From Boletus sp. NGJ (taxonomy: Eukaryota > Basidiomycota > Agaricomycetes > Boletales > Boletaceae), in contig JAGTXK010000108.1 in the NCBI GenBank assembly GCA_019096195.1, forward strand, positions 124,001-188,000: a stretch of 64,000 nt of DNA, given 5' to 3'. Positions 55,691 through 64,000 of this stretch are shown piece after piece. The notes beneath the pieces were generated by a model. It searched no databases. It was not told the DNA's origin and saw nothing but the letters and a program-made list of their open reading frames with translations. The stretch's first letter is position 1; the number at the start of each line of letters is the position of its first letter. The translations under genes and the position numbers were made by a program.

Positions 55691-56178
55691 GTGATTCGAT
55701 GCGATCCACGTAGATACCATGCTGGATCGCGACTATCTGGATCGTTTCTATTACCTAGTTGCATAAGTCGGTCAATGATCCTCGCCAGGATATTCACTCG
55801 TCTGCCATTGATCAAGTCGATACACACCCTCGTAACATCCAATACTACACACGAGAAGTCTACATGTGAGTCTATTTGCCAACGCTGGCTCATTGAAAGG
55901 ATGCTCAATGTAGACATCGCATGATGCATGTGTGCAGACATAACACATAGCATGTTTATAGCATGAACGTGTATTCACGAACATGTGTACAATGGATGTA
56001 GGACTATCCGAACCGTTATTTAGTACGTAGTTGGAACATGTTCACGGTCGCCTTGTCCTTCTCGCAATCCGACCATACGTTCACGCGCTGTCGCCAGCCT
56101 CTATCTTCTCGTGCTGTGGCACGCTTCTCTTCGAAACGCTTCCAGGGATCTCGCTATGCTGTCTAGAACGTCAATAAT
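55691..56178. repeat. Spacer module downstream of WD40-I
   Basis: Shares the TTTGCCAACGCTGGCTCA / CATGATGCATG module (55870-55930) and the CGGTCGCCTTGTCCTT ... CGCTGTCGCCA module (56043-56170) with the spacer after WD40-J. Confidence 0.55.
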
Positions 56179-56299
56179 GTGAGAAATGGAACACATAAAT
56201 GGGGTCTTTCAAATTATCCCCACCGCCAAGCAATCTCGATTGATCCCCTCGCCCAAGATGCACGGCTGTCACGTTCTCTCCTGCTCCAACACCCCCTTC

Positions 56300-56840
56300 C
56301 GTCCCACTTCTTTCGGTCCCACCACGTTCCTTCACCTCCGCAGGATCCCATTTTCGTTTCCGTTGGACGTCGCGTTGGGAAACGGTATTCTGATGTAGCT
56401 TATCTTGCGAGCACGAGGTGCGACGCGGATGGGACCGCAGCGCTTAGCAGTCCTACGAGCATGATCACTCCCGCCGCCCCCCCCGATAGGTGGCAGTCGC
56501 CGAATCGGCTTGCCCTCCTGGAGCGCGCAGTGTGTTTCGATCCCGTGTTAGCAAGCAACCACTTGTAAGCAGTTCAGTTGGCAGTGGGGCTAGCCGTCGC
56601 TGCTGCGTGTTGCATCACGGTACAACCCCTCTGTGACGGTAACATGTCAAGGAACACAGACATGCCACGCGCGAGCAAGGGAGATCTTGCCTGACGCAAT
56701 GAAGTCCTCGGGCGGGGTGATCGCCGTGCGTCAACAGCAGAACATGTGGATTGGCGCATTCCCACTTCCGCGCTTTCTTCGTGCCTGCGGCCTTTGGTAT
56801 TTCTCGAAAATCAGTGGAGGATGTGTCAGGTATACGATCT
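56300..56840 (+). repeat. Inverted-pair segment, copy 1
   Basis: This segment matches the reverse complement of about 61830-62230. Shared blocks include TTTCCGTTGGA...TCGCGTT, GCAGTT/GCGCTTAGC...TCCTA-GAGCATGATCA, CGCCGAATCGGC...CCCTC and ACATGTCAAGGAACAC-GACATGCCACGCGCGAG. Both copies have a potential MSRNTDMPRAS start but no long frame follows. Nature unknown. Confidence 0.55.
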
Positions 56841-58035
56841 GAACGACTTTGAATCTTATTATACAATTCGTTCGCAGCCACCTTTAAGCGTATAAACGAT
56901 GGCTGGAGCTCCTCAGCGAATGAAGGTTGCAAGTGGGATAGTATAGCATTATCACTATTTGCTGCCTTGAAAATGGGTACTGCCCCTGCTCTCCCGACCA
57001 TCATCGTCGTTGACGTCCACAAATGGGAGTCTGCGGAGCACAAAGCGCAACCCTAGAGGTAAGTCAGTGTGGAAAGAGCGACCTAAGCCGTCGGTCCTCG
57101 TTGCTACGTCCGTCGGATGCCACTCTCCGAGGATCCGCCGGGTCCCGTACAGTACGCGCATAGACAGGCAAAGGGGTGGGCGTGCGGTTTCGAGGCTGTG
57201 AAAGTTCTCGTCATGGGCTTCAAACTGTTACCCCGACCGTAGTCCATCCAGGACCATTCAGGCAAACTACTGTCTAGAGCAATCAGAGTTGGCAAACTAG
57301 AACGGGGACCTGCGCGATCCGAGATCCGAGATGCAAGATGCGAGGTGCATGGGCGAAACGACAGTGGCGCAGATTTGGGTGAAGGCAGGTGGCTTCTGAT
57401 CAGTCAGCTGAGTTACCAGGACCATTTCGGGTACCCACCAGCATTTTCTCGCTCTCGTGCAGTACCACGTTGGAACTACCCAATGTGGATTCCTCTCCTA
57501 GCCATCCCAAGGCGGTATTCGACGATGCGGCACTGAATCATCCTCACATCTCAAACCATGCTGTCCGCATACATGAACTTGGACATTGGTTGTCCGTTTC
57601 AGAAGCTCAAGGCTTGATCCAACGTCTTTGTAGTTTAAACGGCTCAGTAAACCCGATCGAGAGTGCGAGGTCGCCAGCCGTGTGAACCACTTCTGCGGAA
57701 TGTAGGATGCGGAATGAGTTTTCTGATGCAAACAAGAGATAACAGGGAATGTTCGTATCTGACCGGCTCGTCAGTATTGATGCATGATAGTCCAGGCAAG
57801 GTCAGAGGAGGGAAGCGTAGTGTCTACATGATATATGAATGGCAGGCAAGTGGTGGAGCTCGGTCGAAGTACTGCAACAGTGAACAGGGTTGTCCTTCGC
57901 TGTTCATCTGAGTATCGAAATACGATACTTCCATCCTGCATTGAATGGCGATAGAACACATTAGACAATGTGGTCCGCTCGCTCGCACTGACGTGCATAC
58001 CCCGTTCGTAAGATCCGCTTATCTCTGCTGATTCT
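56841..58035. other. Unassigned spacer before the WD40-J leader
   Basis: About 1.2 kb. Open stretches up to about 100 codons occur in several frames (for example plus 57389-57685, minus 56615-57043) but none shows a recognisable domain, and I find no repeat relation for most of it. Confidence 0.3.
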
Positions 58036-58532
58036 GTAGCTTTCATGCGGTTCTCTGTGGCCCTGGTGAACCAAGGAACTCGCCATTGATCGTCCGAGGA
58101 TTGCTAACGTCGATGAAGTTGTGTGTGAGCACAACTGCCCAAGCTGCATAGAGGCACATAGGAAGCACGAGAACGGCCAACCTGTACACATATGTCAATG
58201 TGTGTGAGTGGGTACGTGGACGTATGTTCAACTTCAACTGGAGTGTGTGGTCTCTCACGAGTTGATTTAATGCGAATTGCACACTCGTCGTAAACCGAGT
58301 CGTGCAGTCGAGACGTGACGAGCACTCGCAGGCCGCCGAAGTTGGCTTCTTGTCTGGCTGTCGCAGTAACTTGAATCCGAGTAAAAATAAGCGCCAAAGA
58401 CGCGAGGCACGGCATGAACAGACCATATTGAGGATACGAAAACGTGTTGATGAAGCTTGCGCACCACCAGTAAACCGAAACGCGCGTTTTTTTTCATTCT
58501 TCAAACCCCACAACCGTGCACCACTAGTGAAG
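58036..58532 (+). promoter_or_regulatory. Leader of WD40-J, core motif lost
   Basis: Carries the GAAGTTGTGTGTGAGCACAA block, a CAACTTCAACTGGAGTG block, AACCGAGTCGTGCAGTCGAG, GCGCCAAAGACGCGAGGCAC and GACCATATTGAGGATACG. The ACTACGCGTGGCAA core present in most leaders is deleted here: sequence goes from the GCACTCGCAGGCC stretch (about 58322) directly to a GCTTCTTGTCTGGCTGTCGC stretch. Confidence 0.5.
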
Positions 58533-60669
58533 ATGTCGACGAATATCGGTGCGTAGCAGCTCCGACGAATGATTGAGCAATACTGACCATTCAGTAAGAC
58601 CAGACGATACTACTCGACACCACTGGCAGTCGCTCTGGTTCGGTGTGGGCAGTCGCGTTCCACCCCGACGGAAGGCATCTTTTGGTCGGAAAAGATGATG
58701 GAATTGGACGATGGCGACTTGCAGATGGTCAAGAAGTCGGAAAGCGAATGGAAATGCCGGTGTACGCCATTTCCGTGTCGAGAAATCACAAGTGGATAGT
58801 TTGTGGGACTTATGGCGCAGGGGCAAGCGTGTGGGACGGAGAGTTGCATCAAAAGGTCTTCGACGTGGAGGGCAAAAACACCGTGGACACTGTCGACGTT
58901 TCCCCAGATTCGACGACGTTCGCCACTGGGACTCGCGCTGACGAAGCGAGTATCTGGAGTATTACGAGTGGGGAGCGGCTTCTGGGCCCGCTGAAACATG
59001 ACGACGATGTCGATGGAATCCGATTCTCCCCCAGTGGCGACCGTATTGCCACTGCCTGCGAGACGAGGATCCACATCTTCGACAGTCGCGGTGGTGAAAA
59101 ACTCGTCACCATCAAGATTGAGCTACCTTCATTGGTCGGGATCACTCCGCTTGCATGGTCAGGCAATGGTCAGCAAATTTTTGCTGCATCTAGTGACAAC
59201 AAAATCAAGTCATTTGATGCCTCCACTGGGACCCAGCGTGCCGAATCACAAATACTCCAGGACACCGTCTCCTCTATCGCCCTAGCTGTAAATGGCAAGT
59301 TCATTGTTACCTTTGCAGACAGTTCCATCCTGTTCCTGGATACATCAACACTGATACAGATTGGCCCTGTTGTCGAGGATGACAAACGGATACGGTCAGT
59401 CGCCATCTCACCAGACAGTAGCCGTTTGGCGACTGGACGATATGATGGGAAAAGCATCATTCGTGATCTTGGCAAGATTCTCCCAGACCTGTATGGACCA
59501 TTCAACGTAAGTGTTTGTGCCTTTATACTCCTTGCATGTCAAATAAACCCTGTTCCATTTCCCATGCTGACAAAATATATAGATATCTACTCATGACAAA
59601 GTTCAACAAGATGAAAAACCTCCGACATCAGGTGACCACGACAAGGTATCTAGCTCTACCCCAGTAAGATTTCGTGATTCGGTCACCAAAATGGTTGCGC
59701 TGACTCCGTCATTATGTACGTACAACAGGAAGTTCCCGGGGAATCCAGTCGAGTTGAGTCCAAGGGACACGGCGAAGGTGACAATGGTGATCTCCTCGAG
59801 GTATCTGTTCGTTTGTTTCACCCTTGAACTGAGTTCTCACAATAGCATAGGTCGAGGTGTCACCGAGCATGCCTGCTCAATTCGACTACGACGAGGTGGG
59901 TGATCACTTTGTTCTCCTCTGGCTTCCGTACTGACACTGCTGGAGTCGTTGTCCCTGGCATGCTCTGCTGATGGCCGGGAGGATGAGATGCCACCAGTTG
60001 GCTCATCTCAACCCATATCCGAAGCATTGGATTTCCCACCAGTGACTTCCCCTCCGGAGGCACATGCAGAGGAGGATATCGACACTGTCGAGTCACCTCG
60101 GAGTCGCTCCATGTTTAGAAAGTGGCTACAGAGGAAGGGGAACAGGGGCCCCGTTTCACCGAAGCCTGGTCGCAGAAAGTCGCGCGAGCCTGCCAATCCC
60201 CGATCACCTTCCCACCCACCAGCAAGAGTCGATGCTACTGAAGGACCTTCGTGGATGGCGGCAGGTAAACGTAAGCGAGTGAGTGCTCTTCCTCGATAGA
60301 CGGTTGGATGTGGTGTGTTTAACATATCTTAGCGAGCGGTTGCAAAAACCGTCAGAAGGCCACAGGTTCGTTATTCTTCGGATTTGGTATGCAGGGACTC
60401 ATCACACGTTACAGGATAAATCATCTGCCAAGGCTGCTGTTTCAAAGCATCCGAGCAAGGACGCCTCGCGCAGTGGCAAAGGTGCTGGGAGCGCAAACGA
60501 AGCCGGCCCAGTGCGTTTTCTTTTGGCGATGGTAGAACCCGTCACGACAAGCCTCTCATGTTCCGTTAGGTGCAAGAAGTGACCGATTCATCTCAACCCT
60601 CTCCTGGGAGGGTCCATATAACGGTGCGCGTTGCCCTCCTTTCACCTACGTTGTTAGACTTATGGTTGA
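58533..60669 (+). CDS. WD40-J: seven-bladed WD40 repeat protein, shortened tail
   Basis: Exon 1 encodes MSTNI; exon 2 runs from about 58600 to 59508 with seven blades: V-W-A-V-A-F-H-P-D-G-R-H, V-Y-A-I-S-V-S-R-N-H-K-W, V-D-T-V-D-V-S-P-D-S, V-D-G-I-R-F-S-P-S-G-D, L-A-W-S-G-N-G, V-S-S-I-A-L-A and I-R-S-V-A-I-S-P-D-S. It ends D-L-Y-G-P-F-N. The tail gives S-L-S-L-A-C-S-A-D, F-R-K-W-L-Q-R-K-G-N-R-G-P-V, W-M-A-A-G-K-R-K-R, D-K-S-S-A-K-A-A-V-S-K-H-P and V-Q-E-V-T-D-S-S-Q-P-S-P-G. In the last exon a TGA follows T-Y-G at once (60667-60669), where other copies have Gln, so the conserved end is lost. It is most similar to WD40-H. Confidence 0.78.
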
Positions 60670-61440
60670 TTAGCATCAACAAGAAACGGGCGTCTCTATC
60701 CTTTCGATCGCGCTTCCTACGTGGATGTTGTGTTGTCGCTCAGTTCCACAAGATGGGATGCATTGATCCAGGTGTTTCAATGCAATACATTTAGCTACAG
60801 CAAAGATTTGCAAGTATTTCCACGTCGACCCTGCAGTTCTTTGACTTCGTGTCACCTCGTAGTGTTAGGATGAGTCTCGGTCCATGATCGAGCTCGCTGG
60901 CACATTCACTCAACAGTCATTGATAAACTCTATACATACATGAAGGTTGCCATTGGATGACAGTGTCTGATCGGAAGACCCTGGATTTAGATGTCATCCA
61001 AGCAGATGAGAAGGGCGCCATCGTCATTCTGTATTGGTTCCAAAGCGGTACTACACGCGAGAAGAGTACGTGACATGTTTATTTGCCAACGCTGGCTCGT
61101 TCGACATCGCATGATGCATGCAGACAGAATACGATATAGGCGACTTGGATGAGCCATGTACCACCAGCATATGATGATAGCATGGACGTGGCCTCACGCT
61201 CACACGTACAATGGGTGTGGGACCATCCTAATCGTTGTTTAGCAAGTTGTGGGAAGATGTTCATGGTCGCCTTGTCCTTTTAGCACATCCGACCGCATGT
61301 TCATGCGCTGTCGCCACCTTGCCTTCTCGTGCTGCAGCACGCTTGTCTTCCAAACCTTTGCGGGGAGCATCCCGTCCTGCCATGCTCCCCAGACGTCAAT
61401 CACACAACTTGGGGAGAAGCAGAACATATAACTGGTCTTA
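60670..61440. repeat. Spacer module downstream of WD40-J
   Basis: Remaining last-exon block to about 60795, then the TTTGCCAACGCTGGCTC / CATGATGCATG module (61080-61130) and the GGTCGCCTTGTCCTTTTAGC ... CGCTGTCGCCACC module (61265-61420), both also found after WD40-I. No gene supported. Confidence 0.55.
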
Positions 61441-62392
61441 AAACGATTCTACCGCCAATCATACCCATCGCCCCCCGTTTCCCAAGATGCACGATTGTTC
61501 CCTCTCCGGGCGAAGCTGACTCGTAATGTTATGATCAGGTCCAGGTAAGGAAACATGACGAGTCATCCACATTATTTACGTTGCGGAACTTGAAGAGCGC
61601 GTACCAGTGCGGCATCATGGAAAAGCAGGTTAGGATGCAGCTAATAGAGCACAGGAGGCAAAGAAAAAAATTAGTGTGGATGGTTGCAATCTATTGACCC
61701 ACAATTTTGGAGATACAAACGAGTCATTCAGTTACATGCTTGAGGGTGACTGCGAACGTATTGGATCATAAATTCGAAATCATTATCATTGAGGTCGTAT
61801 ACCTATCACGTCATCCGCTGACCCTCGAGAATTACCAAAGGCCGCAGGTGCGAAGAGAGCACGGAGGTGCGCATGTGCCGATCCACATGTTCCACCGCGA
61901 TGCTGTTGATACGTGGTGATCACCACCATCCGAAAGCCCCAGGTTAGACAAGATCTCCCATACTCGCGCGTGGCATGTCCGTGTTCCTTGACATGTTGCC
62001 ACGACAGAGGGGAGGCCGATTCGGCGACGTACCAGTGTACCACCCACGATCGGGGTGGTGGAAATGATCATGCTCATAGGACCGCTAACTGCTGCGGTCA
62101 GACGCCTCGACCTCGTCCTCGCGAGATAAGCTATAGTACATCGGAACATGAACCCTCCGAACGCGATATCCAACGGAAACGGGGTCGTGCGGGGGCGAAG
62201 GAACATTTGGAAGGCACGGTGAGATAAGTAGGACGGGAGGGACGTTGGAGAAGAAACGTATATAGGAACACTGCACTAGTGTGTTACAAAACTGGTAACA
62301 AATTCTCATGTGCTACTTGTAGCAGCGCCCGAAGAAAGTTTGGTCGGTCCCCCATCACGCCCGACGACGACGACAATAACAGCGAAAGCACG
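61441..62392 (-). repeat. Inverted-pair segment, copy 2, and COPB upstream region
   Basis: About 61830-62230 is the reverse complement relative of 56300-56840. The rest, including 62231-62392, should hold the promoter and 5' UTR of the coatomer gene. An open frame upstream of the coatomer ATG is in frame (from 62279), but the protein start is better placed at 62393. Confidence 0.5.
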
Positions 62393-64000
62393 ATGTCGGG
62401 AGAGGCTCCATGTTACACGGTCGTATTTGAAGATATCACGGAGACTCCTTCGACGCAGGAACTGCGGTCATCTCTCGAGAAGGGTTCCGATGAGGACAAA
62501 CTGGACACGTTGCGCAGAATCATCGTCGCGACTATCAATGGTAATCCTCAGGTGAGCATCCATGCACTCAACTTCTTGAACGATAGATCGCAAACTGATG
62601 TTACATACATGGGACCTGTCCAGCCTACGTTATTGATGCCAATCATCCAGTACATCATGCCCTCGAAGCACAAGCAACTCAAGAAACTGCTCCACTTCTA
62701 TTGGGAAGTATGTCCAAAATATGACGAGAACGGGAAGTTGAAGCAAGAGATGATTCTCGTCGTGTGCGTATCTCTTCTTTCGCTTTCGCTCTCCTCTCAA
62801 TTGCATCTTTCAGCAACGCCATCCGTAATGACCTCGTGCGTTCTTTTCTATTCACGATTGTTGGATGGCTGATGTGTATATTCTACAGCAACACCCAAAT
62901 GAATATATTCGTGGCGCTACCCTCCGCTTCCTCCAAAAGATTTCGAAAGACGTCGAACTCCTCGAACCACTCGTTCCCACTCTCCGCGCCAACCTCGAAC
63001 ACCGCCATTCGTATGTCCGGAAAGCTGCTGTCTTTGCTCTCTATACCGTCCATCGCGAACACGAATCTCTCGTCCCGGATGCCGCGGAATTGATGCAGAC
63101 ATTCCTTGCTGCGGAATCCGACGCGACATGCAAGCGGAACGCGTTCGTGTTTCTCGCGGGCGTGGCAATGAATAAAGCAGTGGAATGGTTGAGAAGTGTT
63201 TGGGACGGCGTTGCCTCGATGGACGAGGGGCTACAGATGGCTATCATCGAGGTTGCCCGGATGGATTGCATAAACGATACCGCCCATAAAGTAAGTGACA
63301 TTGCGCATGTAATTGCGTTCGTATGCTGAGCGCTTCCGGTGGCGAATAGCCTCGATATATTCGTTGCATGTTCGAGTTGCTCAACTCGTCATCGCACGCG
63401 GTGAAGTATGAAGCTGCAACTACGCTCACTACGCTCACACAAAATCCCGCTGCGGTCAAAGGTACGCTCTTCAGTCTTCTCTACCACTGAACGCCGGACA
63501 ACGCATTTCATTAGCTGCGGCGTCGTGTTTTGTGAACCTTATTGTCAAGGAATCAGACAACAACGTCAAGCTCATTGTCCTCGACAGACTCGACATTCTA
63601 CGCTCGAAGCATGGAGCCGTATTGGATGGACTTATCATGGACGTACTGCAAGTGCTTTCTAGGCAAGTTTCATTTAGTACCAACCGTTCCCTCTCCTTGA
63701 CGTATCAAATAGTGCCGACATAGAAGTACGCCGGAAAGCGATGAGTATCGTGTTGAGCATGACCTCTACCCGAAATGTCGAAGAAGTTGTGTTGTTCCTG
63801 AAGAAGCAGCTCCAGCGGACGCAAGAACATGATTATGATAAGGTTTGATCGTCGCTTCCAATGTAGAATCCACGATGCTTATATTATTATTATTTTCATA
63901 GGCACCGGAGTACCGTCAACTTTTGATCCAAAGCATCCACGTTATGGCGATCAAGTTCCCCGAAGTAGCCGCTAGTGTCGTGCACGCTCTGATGGACTTC
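62393..64000 (+). CDS. SEC26: Coatomer subunit beta (beta-COP), 5' part, runs off the window
   Basis: Exons are 62393-62551, 62624-62763, 62814-62835, 62889-63290, 63350-63461, 63515-63662, 63713-63842 and 63902 to the edge. The protein starts [18 protein letters not shown]/adaptin-type sequence follows: [20 protein letters not shown]-type helices, [30 protein letters not shown]. Then come [35 protein letters not shown] and E-V-R-R-K-A-M. This is the beta subunit of the COPI coat that drives retrograde Golgi-ER traffic. The intron after 63662 begins GCAAGT, a GC-AG intron; all other introns are GT-AG. The C-terminal appendage lies beyond the window. Confidence 0.93.

Noticed and set aside
3153-60669. 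The array as HET/NACHT-WD40 (NLR-type) heterokaryon incompatibility genes
   Set aside because: The propeller exon is preceded only by a six to eight residue exon and the leader; no NTPase or HET domain is encoded upstream.

Overview
The window looks like genomic DNA of a filamentous basidiomycete (Agaricomycetes, perhaps Boletales; the order is inference). Signs are many 50-65 bp GT-AG introns, roughly balanced GC outside the transposon block, a DSK2/ubiquilin gene, a basidiomycete-type P450, a fungal NCS1 permease, and transposon types common in mushroom genomes (Helitron, Tc1-like, TET/JBP-associated).

Conserved housekeeping genes sit at both ends: a partial dienelactone hydrolase-family gene (minus strand, 1-639) and a DSK2-like ubiquitin receptor (695-2168) on the left, and the 5' part of coatomer subunit beta (62393 to the edge) on the right. 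Everything between is accessory. Its backbone is a same-strand array of ten paralogous WD40 genes, called A to J here. A, B, C, D, E, F, G, H and J have a largely preserved propeller exon; I (54.6-55.7 kb) is a decayed remnant. The shared plan is a 19-25 nt first exon, one large exon with seven WD repeats (a complete beta-propeller), then a string of short exons giving an acidic linker, a Ser/Pro-rich tail with a basic W-L-Q-R-K patch and a K-R-K-R motif, and a conserved last exon. Each copy is preceded by a related 300-500 bp leader and followed by shared spacer modules, so the duplicated unit is larger than the gene. Several copies are patchworks: E joins an F-like 5' half to a D-like 3' end.

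Three unrelated islands lie in the array: an apparently intact 8-exon purine-cytosine permease (13965-15939), a small Cys-rich gene of unknown function with a broken tandem copy (16.4-17.4 kb, minus strand), and an apparently intact P450 (50461-52557, minus strand). KRE9-like secreted-protein remnants recur after WD40-B and WD40-G, and an unidentified segment occurs as an inverted pair at 56.3-56.8 and 61.8-62.2 kb.

Between WD40-E and WD40-F is a foreign block of about 15.5 kb (23982 to about 39455), visibly richer in A+T. It holds simple-repeat tracts, a decayed TET/JBP-like 2OG-Fe(II) dioxygenase gene, a possible KDZ-type remnant, two Tc1-like elements with about 210 bp terminal inverted repeats at TA sites, and a decayed Helitron. 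Solo LTRs were inserted into the Helitron at two places, one of which then received two more. The array therefore existed before this spot became a transposon sink.

All product names are from reading the sequence and from memory of the families; no database search was run.
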